A stretch of 64,000 bases of DNA from Thiohalobacter thiocyanaticus (GTDB lineage Bacteria; Pseudomonadota; Gammaproteobacteria; Thiohalobacterales; Thiohalobacteraceae). The translations under genes and the position numbers were made by a program. The notes beneath the pieces are model-generated. The model was not told the origin of the DNA. It ran no database searches and worked only from the letters and a program-made list of their open reading frames with translations. Of this stretch, positions 1-7,301 are shown piece by piece (the first letter of the stretch is position 1; each line of letters opens with the position of its first letter). The stretch spans positions 496,001 through 560,000 of the forward strand of contig NZ_AP018052.1 of assembly GCF_002356355.1 (NCBI RefSeq), given 5' to 3'.

Positions 1-144
1 CTGGAAACCCACCAGCAGTTCGACCAGCTGGCGCTGGATGCCGAACAACTGGGCGATCCGGCCCACAGCCTGCAGCAGCTGGGCCGGTTGATGCAGAACT
101 GCGTCGCCTGCCATGCGACCTATCGGCTGGAGGTGGGGGAGTGA
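1..144 (+). CDS. C-terminal end of a cytochrome c'-type protein (partial)
   Basis: The reading frame is open from the first base and ends at TGA 142-144, giving the last 47 residues of a protein that starts outside the window. It contains a haem-attachment motif CVACH followed by ATYR close to the C-terminus. A single C-terminal CxxCH with this helical, Gln/Leu-rich run before it is typical of the cytochrome c' / cytochrome c-prime-like family, which are periplasmic four-helix haem proteins. The subfamily and partner cannot be judged from this fragment. It converges on the next gene, which lies on the other strand. Confidence 0.7.
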   Translation: METHQQFDQLALDAEQLGDPAHSLQQLGRLMQNCVACHATYRLEVGE

Positions 145-227
145 GTCCGGGGCGGATGCAATCAATCTGCGCAGTGTACATTAGCCGTCATGGCGATGCC
201 GGATGAATTCACAGCAGCCTGCTCGAT

Positions 228-1199
228 TCATTGCTGGATAATCCCTGGTCCGCATTCTTCCTGATCAGACTGATTATTCCTACCGATTTCCCTCCGCGTC
301 GTCTGCAATGCCTCGCGAATGCCGGGCGTGACGCCCTTCAGTCGCAGGCCTGTCTCAACCACCTGCCGGGCGGCATCCGCGCAGCCCTGCGCCAGCAGCG
401 CCCGGGCCAGATTGTTGTGGGCGGCGGCGTTGTCGGGATCGAGTTCCAGCGCCTGGCGATAGGCCGCTTCCGCAGCCTCATACTCGCCGGCGAGATAGTG
501 CGTATTGCCCAGGCCGTACCAGGCCGCGGGGCGCTGCGGCCAGTGCCGGCTGGCGGTGGCGTAGGCCCGACGGGCGGTGTCGATCCGGCCGGTGGACTCC
601 AGGTCGGCGGCGGCCTGGAGGTAGCGGTCCGGGTCGGGGTCGGCGGGCAGGCGCTCGGGCGGCAGGACGACCAGGGCCCAGTGCCCGGCGCGGCGCCAGG
701 TGCGCAGGAACAGGTCGCGGTCCACGAGTTTGCGCCGCTCGGTGCCGGAACGCAGGATGAAGCTGTCCCGTTCGCCGCTGTAGCCGACCACCACCGCATA
801 GTGCCAGCGCGGCAGTGCCGCGACCCCCAGGTTCTGCAGCACCAGTACCGGATGGCCGGCCTGCAGCTGCCGGATCAGCGCCTCGATGTCGGGGTCGGGC
901 TGATAGGGCAGGCGTTCGTGGCGCCGTACCGCGGCCACCAGTTCGGCCTGCAGACTGCCGTGCCGGCCCGGCAGGTAGACTTCCGGCGTCAATTCCCCCG
1001 GCCCGGTCTCCACCCCGGCGCTGTTGAGCACCGTGGCCAGTGCGGCGGGGCCGCATTGATAGGCCTGCTGGGGATGAAAGGGGACCGCGGCGAGTTCGAC
1101 CTCGACCGGAGTCGGCCCCGGCCGTTCAGTGAGGGACGGCTGGCCGGCGCAGCCCGCCAGCAGCAGGGCGGCGGCCAGCCAGACGGGGCGGCGCGGCAT
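228..1199 (-). CDS. PA2778-family C39-like cysteine peptidase lipoprotein with TPR repeats
   Basis: This 323-residue protein starts with a lipoprotein signal (lipobox LLLAGC, Cys17), so it is probably an envelope lipoprotein. Residues 35-175 resemble a C39-like papain-fold peptidase, with the nucleophile in QCGPAAL (Cys49) and the catalytic His in RWHYAVVVGY (His133). Residues 190-290 form tetratricopeptide repeats (AWYGLGNTHYLAGEYEAAEAAY and the next unit). Its start overlaps the stop of the upstream gene by one base, so the two are co-translated. The pairing matches the PA2778/PA2779 pair of Pseudomonas. The substrate is unknown. Confidence 0.8.
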   Translation of the reverse strand: MPRRPVWLAAALLLAGCAGQPSLTERPGPTPVEVELAAVPFHPQQAYQCGPAALATVLNSAGVETGPGELTPEVYLPGRHGSLQAELVAAVRRHERLPYQPDPDIEALIRQLQAGHPVLVLQNLGVAALPRWHYAVVVGYSGERDSFILRSGTERRKLVDRDLFLRTWRRAGHWALVVLPPERLPADPDPDRYLQAAADLESTGRIDTARRAYATASRHWPQRPAAWYGLGNTHYLAGEYEAAEAAYRQALELDPDNAAAHNNLARALLAQGCADAARQVVETGLRLKGVTPGIREALQTTRREIGRNNQSDQEECGPGIIQQ

Positions 1200-1582
1200 C
1201 AGATGCCGGTGAAGATGTCCGTGACATCGAGCAGTTCGAGGATGAGCAGGACCACGAATACGATACCGACCACTTCGATGACGCCGGCGCCGGCGGGCAG
1301 CTGCTTCATATTGGCTGCCAGCCGCTGCAACTCGGCAGCGGTCAGCCCGCCCAGCCGTTGCTCGACCTTGGCGGGATCGACCCCGAGTTCCAGCATCTGC
1401 TGGCGGACATCCGCGCGATTCAGTCCGGCCCGGACCTCGGCCAGGTGCAGGGCACGGGCCTCGGCCGCAAGCATCTCCCCGGTGCCCACCAGCCCGGTCT
1501 GAGCCGCAGCGGGAAAGGTGGCGAAAAGGAAATTCAGGATCAGGGCGAGAATGCCCGCACGTTTCCAGCGCGTCGTATCCAT
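1199..1582 (-). CDS. PA2779-family small membrane protein
   Basis: This 127-residue protein has an N-terminal hydrophobic segment (residues 10-28), an Ala/Leu/Glu-rich central helical part and a second hydrophobic segment (about 103-122). The layout, length and place directly before the PA2778-like peptidase match the PA2779 family. It overlaps the next gene by one base and is very likely the first gene of a two-gene operon. Its biochemical role is not known. An apparent Shine-Dalgarno GGAGGT lies just before the ATG at 1582. Confidence 0.75.
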   Translation of the reverse strand: MDTTRWKRAGILALILNFLFATFPAAAQTGLVGTGEMLAAEARALHLAEVRAGLNRADVRQQMLELGVDPAKVEQRLGGLTAAELQRLAANMKQLPAGAGVIEVVGIVFVVLLILELLDVTDIFTGI

Positions 1583-1702
1583 GGGGTACCTCCAGTCACT
1601 ATTGTTGGTTTGAGCCTATCCTATTGGCTGGCATGCGGGCGGTATGTGCGCGACTTCACGAAACCCGCATGGATCATCCGTAACTATAGACAAAGCGAAG
1701 GC

Positions 1703-2179
1703 TTATTGCCGGAAATTCCGCGGTTCAGGGGCGGGATTGAACATCTGCGGCAGACCGCGTCGCGCCAGCTCGAGCAGCCGCTGCAGGCTCGGGTCCGGCT
1801 CCCACCCGGCCAGGAAGTTCTTCACCTCCAGGCCCAGTTCGGTGTCGCCGCGCAGCCGCAAGCGGCGCTGGAAGAAGAGGGTGTCGGGGTCGGTCTCGCG
1901 CTGCAACAGCGTGACATAGGTCGCCAGGTCGGCCTCGATCAGCAGATCCGGCCGGCGCGGCGAGCCCGGGCTGACCAGTCGCCTCCGGTCACCGCTGAGT
2001 GCGAGCCGCAGCGGCGTTTCGGCCAGGGCAATGACCACCATCCGACCCTGCATGAAATCGAGTTCGCCCCGGTGCAATGCGTTGGCGAAGGCCAGGTTCA
2101 GGACGGCCAGGCTCGGCCGGGTCCACAGCGGCCGCGGCAGTCGGCTCAAGGCGATGACCGGCAGCGGGGGGCGGCTCAT
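1703..2179 (-). CDS. ubiT: SCP2 sterol-binding domain protein, UbiT-like ubiquinone accessory factor
   Basis: The 158-residue protein is a single SCP2-type lipid-binding domain: FANALHRGELDFMQGR in the first third, then VSPGSPRRPDLLIEADLATYVTLLQ and RGDTELGLEVKNFLAG. This is the UbiT (YhbT) arrangement. UbiT supports O2-independent ubiquinone synthesis together with UbiU and UbiV, neither of which is next to it here. Its ATG overlaps the pdxT stop as ATGA, so it is the third gene of a pdxS-pdxT-ubiT operon. Another SCP2 protein of unknown lipid preference is the main alternative. Confidence 0.75.
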   Translation of the reverse strand: MSRPPLPVIALSRLPRPLWTRPSLAVLNLAFANALHRGELDFMQGRMVVIALAETPLRLALSGDRRRLVSPGSPRRPDLLIEADLATYVTLLQRETDPDTLFFQRRLRLRGDTELGLEVKNFLAGWEPDPSLQRLLELARRGLPQMFNPAPEPRNFRQ

Positions 2180-2739
2180 GCCAGCCTCAGCCAGTATTCG
2201 TGCACCCGGGCGTCCCGCCCCAGTTCGGGATGGAAGGCGCAGCCCACGTGGCGCCCCTGGCGTACCGCCACCGGCCGTCCCGCATGCGTTGCCAGCACCT
2301 CCAGGGGCGCGCGGGCATGGATGGCCGGGGCGCGGATGAAAGCCGCGCGCATGCCGGAGAATTGCCCGCCTTCCAGACTGGCAATGAAGCTCTCGCGCTG
2401 GCGGCCGTAGTGATTGCGATCGACCTCGGCCGTCAGCAGTCTCAGTGGGCTGACGCGGGCGTCATTCGTATGGGTGCACATGAGGATGAGACCGGCGCAG
2501 GTGCCGAGCAGCGGGTGTCGCTGGGCGAAACAGGCAATGGCGCGGTCCAGGCCCGCGTGCTGCAGCAGCTGGCTGAGGGTGGTGGACTCGCCGCCGGGCA
2601 GGATCAGCCCGGCCAGGCCGTCCAGATCGGCGGGTCGGAACACCGGGCGGGCCGCACGGCCGAGTTGTGTCAGCATGCGGGCGTGCGCCTGCACATTGCC
2701 CTGCAGCGCGAGGACGCCGATGGGCGGGCTACCAGCCAC
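2176..2739 (-). CDS. pdxT: Pyridoxal 5'-phosphate synthase glutaminase subunit PdxT
   Basis: This 187-residue class I glutamine amidotransferase releases ammonia from glutamine for PdxS. Visible family signatures are [12 protein letters not shown] at the N-terminus, [10 protein letters not shown] (oxyanion region), the nucleophile in [10 protein letters not shown], and the catalytic His/Glu in CAFHPELG near the C-terminus. It starts 11 bases inside the end of pdxS and overlaps ubiT by four bases, so translation is tightly coupled. The start at 2739 keeps the canonical family N-terminus. Confidence 0.95.
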   Translation of the reverse strand: MAGSPPIGVLALQGNVQAHARMLTQLGRAARPVFRPADLDGLAGLILPGGESTTLSQLLQHAGLDRAIACFAQRHPLLGTCAGLILMCTHTNDARVSPLRLLTAEVDRNHYGRQRESFIASLEGGQFSGMRAAFIRAPAIHARAPLEVLATHAGRPVAVRQGRHVGCAFHPELGRDARVHEYWLRLA

Positions 2740-3634
2740 GCTTGGCCAGGCGCTGAGCGTCCGGCAGTCCGCCGAGCTCCAGCCCGGGCATGGCGCCCTT
2801 GAGGCCGCGGGAGACCGCCGCCAGCACGGCCGGATCCTGGTGGTGGGTGGTGGCGCGGACGATGGCCGCGGCCCGCGCGGCGGGATCCTCGGAGCGGAAG
2901 ATGCCGGAGCCGACGAAGACCGCTTCTGCCCCCAGTTGGCGGACCAGCGCGGCGTCGGCCGGCGTGGCCACGCCGCCGGCGGAGAAGTTGGGGACGGGCA
3001 GTGCGTCCTGTTCGGCCACCTGGCAGATCAGTTCGTAGGGCGCCCCCAGCGCCTTGGCCCGGCTCATCAGCTGGCCCGGGTCGAGTTGAGTGAGTTCACG
3101 TATCTGGGTCTGGATGCGACGCTGGTGACGTACCGCCTCGACGATGTTGCCGCTGCCGGCCTCGCCCTTGGTGCGGATCATGGCCGCACCCTCGCCGATG
3201 CGGCGCAACGCCTCGCCCAGGTCGGTGGCGCCGCAGACGAAGGGAATGGCGTAATCCCACTTGTGGATATGGTGTTCCTCATCGGCCGGCGTGAGCACTT
3301 CGCTTTCGTCGATGAAATCCACCGCCAGGGCCTGCAGTATCTGAGCCTCGGCGAAATGGCCGATGCGGCACTTGGCCATGACCGGGATGGACACCGCCGC
3401 CTGGATGGACTGGATCAGGGCTGGATCGGACATGCGCGCCACCCCGCCATCGCGACGGATGTCGGCCGGAATGCGCTCCAGCGCCATCACTGCCACCGCG
3501 CCGGCGGCCTCGGCGATACGCGCCTGTTCGGCATCGGTGACGTCCATGATCACGCCGCCGCGGAGCATCTCTGCCAGGCCGCGCTTGAGTTGAAAGTCAT
3601 CGGCCTCGAAGCGTGAGGCCAGGTTCCAGGTCAT
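2729..3634 (-). CDS. pdxS: Pyridoxal 5'-phosphate synthase subunit PdxS
   Basis: PdxS makes pyridoxal 5'-phosphate directly from ribose 5-phosphate, glyceraldehyde 3-phosphate and PdxT-derived ammonia. The 301-residue protein shows the conserved [16 protein letters not shown] start, [14 protein letters not shown], the lysine-containing [15 protein letters not shown] and the [15 protein letters not shown] barrel motif. The length is normal. This is the DXP-independent vitamin B6 route; most well-studied gammaproteobacteria use PdxA/PdxJ instead, so its presence here is a lineage marker. It is the first gene of the pdxS-pdxT-ubiT operon. Confidence 0.95.
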   Translation of the reverse strand: MTWNLASRFEADDFQLKRGLAEMLRGGVIMDVTDAEQARIAEAAGAVAVMALERIPADIRRDGGVARMSDPALIQSIQAAVSIPVMAKCRIGHFAEAQILQALAVDFIDESEVLTPADEEHHIHKWDYAIPFVCGATDLGEALRRIGEGAAMIRTKGEAGSGNIVEAVRHQRRIQTQIRELTQLDPGQLMSRAKALGAPYELICQVAEQDALPVPNFSAGGVATPADAALVRQLGAEAVFVGSGIFRSEDPAARAAAIVRATTHHQDPAVLAAVSRGLKGAMPGLELGGLPDAQRLAKRGW

Positions 3635-3739
3635 CGGATATACCCGTAAATGGACTGATTCAATCAGCCATTATCGGCGCTGCGGGCGGGAATGGTTTGA
3701 TATTGGTCAAGCGGGAGGGGGTGACGTTCGGCGCTGGGA

Positions 3740-3875
3740 ACGCAGAGGGCGCAGAGAAATACCAATATCGAAAAGAATGTTGAGATGGATGTCGTCAAGC
3801 CGGGTTGTTCAAGCAAAAGGTGTTTGAATAATTTATTCCCTTTGCGTCTCCGCGCCTCTGCGCCCTCTGCGTTAA
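3740..3875. repeat. Intergenic inverted repeat, family C (CGCAGAGGGCGCAGAG arms)
   Basis: The left arm near 3740 reads CGCAGAGGGCGCAGAG. The right arm ending near 3873 is its complement, with CTCTGCGCCCTCTGCG. About 100 bases of AT-richer sequence lie between. Similar elements occur at 21264-21424 and 22848-22952. It fills the gap between pdxS and moaA, which otherwise shows nothing coding. Confidence 0.75.
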
Positions 3876-3892
3876 TGTCGCCGTAATAAGGT

Positions 3893-4876
3893 TTATCCGC
3901 CGGTCATGGACATGAACCGGATCACCTGGTCGGGCTTTTCGCGGAATTCGTGCCGCTCGGGCTTGAGTTCGATGGCCGCGCGGATGGCGGCTTCGAGCTC
4001 CGCCTCGCCGGCGCCGTTGCGCAGCAGGGGCTTGAAGTCATAGCTGTGCTCCTGGCCCAGGCACATGTACAGGGTGCCGTCCACGGCCAGGCGCACGCGG
4101 TTGCAGGTTTCGCAGAAGTGCTGGGAGATGGGGGTGATGAAGCCGATACGCAGATCGGTGCCGGCGACCTGGACATAGCGGGCCGGGCCGCCGCCGGGCA
4201 TCACGCCGGGCAGCAGTTCGAAGCGCTCACTCAGGCGCGCCTTGACCTCCTGCAGGTCGACATACTGGCCACTGGCCTCGCGGCCGGTATCGCCCACCGG
4301 CATGGTCTCGATGAAGCGCAGGGTGAAATCGTGCTCGATGCAGAAGTCGACCATGTCCTCGACCTCGTCCTCGTTCACGCCCTTCATCACCACCATGTTG
4401 ATCTTGATGGGATGGTAGCCGGCGGCCTTCGCGGCCATCAGGCCGCCCATGACCTTCTCCAGCTTGCCGCCGGTGATCTGCTTGAACACCTCCGGTTTCA
4501 GGGTGTCCAGGCTGACATTGATCCGCGATACGCCGGCGGCGCGCAGCGCCTCGGCGTGTTTGTCCAGCCGGGTGGCATTGGTCGACATGGACAGGTCCTC
4601 AATGCCGGCGACCCGGGTCAGGCGCCCGGCCAGTTCCGGCAGGTTGCGCCGTACCAGCGGCTCGCCGCCGGTCAGGCGCACCCGGCGCGTGCCCAGACGG
4701 GCAAAGGCGCCGATCAGGCGCTCGATCTCATCGAAGGTGAGCCACTCCGCCGGCTCCTCGAAATCCCGGAAGCCCTTCGGCATGCAATAGAAACAGCGCA
4801 GGTCGCAGCGATCCGTCACCGACAGGCGGACGTACTCGATATTGCGGCCGAAGCGGTCTGTGAGCTGATTGGACAT
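3893..4876 (-). CDS. moaA: GTP 3',8-cyclase MoaA (molybdenum cofactor biosynthesis)
   Basis: MoaA is a radical SAM enzyme that converts GTP to the first intermediate of molybdenum cofactor synthesis. The N-terminal [4Fe-4S]-SAM cysteines are Cys24, Cys28 and Cys31 (CDLRCFYC). The second cluster is carried by CETCNRVRLAVDG and the later MCLG cysteine, and the protein ends in the required Gly-Gly. I chose the ATG at 4876 (MSNQLTDRFGRNIEY) rather than an ATG 12 codons upstream because it matches the family start. It lies downstream of soeABC, whose catalytic subunit needs this cofactor. No other moa/moe gene is visible. Confidence 0.93.
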   Translation of the reverse strand: MSNQLTDRFGRNIEYVRLSVTDRCDLRCFYCMPKGFRDFEEPAEWLTFDEIERLIGAFARLGTRRVRLTGGEPLVRRNLPELAGRLTRVAGIEDLSMSTNATRLDKHAEALRAAGVSRINVSLDTLKPEVFKQITGGKLEKVMGGLMAAKAAGYHPIKINMVVMKGVNEDEVEDMVDFCIEHDFTLRFIETMPVGDTGREASGQYVDLQEVKARLSERFELLPGVMPGGGPARYVQVAGTDLRIGFITPISQHFCETCNRVRLAVDGTLYMCLGQEHSYDFKPLLRNGAGEAELEAAIRAAIELKPERHEFREKPDQVIRFMSMTGG

Positions 4877-4942
4877 GGGAATGACTATAGAAGGAGTTGC
4901 GGCGGTCGGCAATGCCGCGGGATGTGGGGTTTTGGGTCACCC

Positions 4943-5029
4943 CGTCATTGCGAGCGAAGCGTGGCAATCTCGTAAAGCAACCGGATTTTGTCTGGAGATT
5001 GCCACGGCGCTTCGCGCCTCGCAATGACG
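4943..5029. repeat. Intergenic inverted repeat, family D (CGTCATTGCGAGCGAAGC)
   Basis: Left arm CGTCATTGCGAGCGAAGCG starts at 4943. The complementary right arm, ending GCAATGACG, closes at 5029. The unpaired middle is about 30 bases. The element sits in the 180-base gap between soeC and moaA and could form a long hairpin in the transcript. Repeats with this core are widespread in proteobacterial intergenic regions. Confidence 0.75.
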
Positions 5030-5057
5030 GATAACCCTTGTGTTAACGCCGCAGAAG

Positions 5058-6047
5058 TCAGATCGTCTGATAGTACAGGTTCTGCGGGTGGTTCGCCTGG
5101 GCGAAGAAGAACCAGCGCTCGGCGATCAGGCCGAGGTACTGCACCACGAAGGCGGCGGCCAGCAGACCCAGCGCGGCCGAGGACAGGCCCAGGGCCAGCA
5201 GCGCGACCGGGACCGGGAACACCAGCACCAGGAAGATCCACTTGATGCTCTTCATGAAGGCCGCGGTCTTGTGGTGGAAGAACTCGCGGGTGTTGAAGGA
5301 GCCGGCCATGAAGCCCTGCGATTTCTGCTGGATGTTGCTGTGGCGCACACCGATGGCGGTCTGCAGGGTGGACTTGTACTTGATGCGGGCGTTGCGGATC
5401 AGCGAGGCGCCGCGGGTGATCAGCGAGGCCACGGTCAGGATGATGGCCCAGGCACCGTAGAACTTGAGCAGGCCCGGAGCGCCCTGGTAGGCGGCATAAC
5501 CGGTCGCCAGGGTGAAGCCGGAGGCGCTGCCCAGCAGGGTGTAGTTGATCACGGTCAGCGGCGAGGCCCATTCCTGCAGGAACTTGATGCAGGCGTAGAT
5601 CATGCCGGTGGCGATGAACAGGGCAAAGGCGAACACGGTGGTGATCGCGCCCACGATCATGGACAGGTCGATGGCGATGTTGGCCTGCTGGCCGATCTCG
5701 AAGAAGACCGGATTCCAGCCGGTGTAGTGAACCAGGCCGTAGAGGAACACCAGACCCATGAAGGCCGGCAGGATGATGACCTCGCGCGACAGCCAGGAGG
5801 TGCGCCACTGGGCGATGGCGCGCCAGCCGCGTTCCGGGTGGCCCAGGTGGAAGAAGGAGGCGAGCAGGCCGGCGCCCAGGAACAGCAGGGCGATCAGGCT
5901 GCCCAAACCATAGAAGGCCGCGGTGTCGGCATGTCCCGGCAGTACCTTGGCCACGGCATAGACCTGGCCGGTGTACAGCGCCAGGAACAGCCCCTGGCCG
6001 ACGCCGCTCAGGGTGGTGAGGAAGATGACGGAAAATGCGGGATGCAT
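5058..6047 (-). CDS. soeC: Membrane anchor subunit SoeC of the cytoplasmic sulfite dehydrogenase (DmsC-like)
   Basis: This 329-residue protein has about eight hydrophobic segments and resembles the DmsC anchor family (HPAFSVIFLTTLSGVGQGLF, ASFFHLGHPERGWRAI, SWLSREV). It should anchor SoeAB to the inner membrane and pass sulfite electrons to the quinone pool. It follows soeB on the same strand, separated by a 322-base gap that contains a nested inverted repeat. The assignment to SoeC rather than a DMSO reductase anchor rests on SoeA lacking a Tat signal and on the autotrophic sulfur-oxidiser context. Confidence 0.85.
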   Translation of the reverse strand: MHPAFSVIFLTTLSGVGQGLFLALYTGQVYAVAKVLPGHADTAAFYGLGSLIALLFLGAGLLASFFHLGHPERGWRAIAQWRTSWLSREVIILPAFMGLVFLYGLVHYTGWNPVFFEIGQQANIAIDLSMIVGAITTVFAFALFIATGMIYACIKFLQEWASPLTVINYTLLGSASGFTLATGYAAYQGAPGLLKFYGAWAIILTVASLITRGASLIRNARIKYKSTLQTAIGVRHSNIQQKSQGFMAGSFNTREFFHHKTAAFMKSIKWIFLVLVFPVPVALLALGLSSAALGLLAAAFVVQYLGLIAERWFFFAQANHPQNLYYQTI

Positions 6048-6083
6048 GTATTTCGCTCCGATTTGTAACTACAAAATTCAAAT

Positions 6084-6247
6084 GCGCCACGGAATACACG
6101 GAAAACACGGAATGAATGTAGGTTGGGTTAGGCGCTTCGCGCCGTAACCCAACATGCCAGGGCAATGCCGGGTTACGCTGCGCCAACCCGGCCTGCTGGC
6201 TTTGTTCTCAATTTGTATTGTCCGTGCTTTCCGTGTATTCCGTGGCG
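6084..6247. repeat. Nested intergenic inverted repeat, family A with family B core
   Basis: The outer arms begin GCGCCACGGAATACACGG at 6084 and end CCGTGTATTCCGTGGCGC at 6247. Each arm is itself built from 9-base units of the type CACGGAAWA. Inside, 6118-6194 is a second inverted repeat with GTAGGTTGGGTTAGGCGC and CGCCAACCCGGCC. This composite occupies most of the soeB-soeC gap (6048-6369); nothing else is evident there. Related copies are at 17208-17392, 18049-18182 and 26848-27030. Confidence 0.85.
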
Positions 6248-6369
6248 CTCTTGACCTTGATCTTCAAAAATAAAGGTGCCGCCGGCTGCCGGGTGCGCAT
6301 TCGGTGCGTTGCGCGAACCCGGAGGGTTCCACCGGCAGCCCAGGTCCGGCAGTCGGCGGCAAACGGGGT

Positions 6370-7101
6370 TTACCAGCTGGTGACGTCATCCAGGGTCGGT
6401 TCGTCGATGACGCGGCCCTTGTGGATGCCTTCCTTCTTCAGCGGGTTGTCGACGCGCTCGAGCTCGTCCTCGTGGATCTGGATACGGGCCTTGCGGCGCG
6501 GCAGATAGTGGTTGGCCGGCTTGGTGCCCCACTCGGGCATCAGCTGGTAGCCGCCGCGCTCGCGGATGGCCACCGAGACCTCGGATTCGGCGTCATGCAC
6601 GTCGCCGAACAGTCGGGCGTTGGTCGGGCAGGCCATCACGCAGGCCGGCTGGCGTTCGGCCTCGGGCAGCGACTCGTCGTAGATACGGTCCACGCACAGG
6701 GTGCACTTCTTCATCACCTTCTGCTGCTCGTCGATCTCGCGCACGCCGTAGGGGCAGGCCCAGGAGCAGTACTTGCAGCCGATGCACTTGTCATAGTCCA
6801 CCAGCACGATGCCGTCGGAATCGCGCTTGTAGCTGGCCCCGGTCGGGCAGACCGGCACGCAGGGCGGATCCTCGCAGTGCAGGCAGCTCTTGGGGAAGTG
6901 CACCGTCTCGGTGTTCGGGTATACGCCCACCTCGAAGGTCTGCACCCGGTTGAAGAAGGTGCCGGTCGGGTCCTGTCCATAGGGGTTCTCGTCGGACATG
7001 TAGCCCGCCGTGCCGGAGGTGTTCCACTCCTTGCAGCTGGTCACGCAGGCATGGCAGCCCACGCAGACGTTCAGATCGATTACCAGTGCTAACTGTGTCA
7101 T
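6370..7101 (-). CDS. soeB: Iron-sulfur subunit SoeB of the cytoplasmic sulfite dehydrogenase
   Basis: This 243-residue ferredoxin-like electron-transfer subunit has four cysteine groups: CVGCHACVTSC, CLHCEDPPCVPVCPTGA, CIGCKYCSWACPYG, and CTLC with CVMACPTNAR. These should hold four [4Fe-4S] clusters and carry electrons from SoeA to the membrane subunit. There is no signal peptide, which fits a complex facing the cytoplasm. It lies between soeA and soeC on the same strand. Confidence 0.9.
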   Translation of the reverse strand: MTQLALVIDLNVCVGCHACVTSCKEWNTSGTAGYMSDENPYGQDPTGTFFNRVQTFEVGVYPNTETVHFPKSCLHCEDPPCVPVCPTGASYKRDSDGIVLVDYDKCIGCKYCSWACPYGVREIDEQQKVMKKCTLCVDRIYDESLPEAERQPACVMACPTNARLFGDVHDAESEVSVAIRERGGYQLMPEWGTKPANHYLPRRKARIQIHEDELERVDNPLKKEGIHKGRVIDEPTLDDVTSW

Positions 7102-7146
7102 TGCTATAACCTTAGTATTTCGTTGACCACCAAGACGCCAAGTGAT

Positions 7147-7223
7147 GTAGGTCGGGTTAGCCTGAAAGGTGTAACCCGACGCGGCCGTGGCATGTCGGGT
7201 TACGCTGCGCTAACCCGACCTAC
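7147..7223. repeat. Intergenic inverted repeat, family B (GTAGGTCGGGTTAG)
   Basis: The arms GTAGGTCGGGTTAG (7147) and CTAACCCGACCTAC (ending 7223) are perfect complements. Inner arms GTAACCCGAC and GTCGGGTTAC also pair, so two stems are possible. It lies in the 200-base gap between soeA and soeB. Just downstream, 7235-7290 carries a degenerate half of a family C-like repeat. Confidence 0.8.
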
Positions 7224-7301
7224 GGACTATTTATCCCTTTGCGTCCTCTGCGTTTCTGCACCCGAAGGGCATAAACGCCTTTGCGTTTAATCTCTCACGG
7301 C

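Noticed and set aside
231-1502. Long plus-strand open frame over the peptidase and PA2779-like genes
   Set aside because: It is an antisense shadow of GC-rich coding DNA, has no recognisable domain, and the minus-strand genes have clear motifs and signals.
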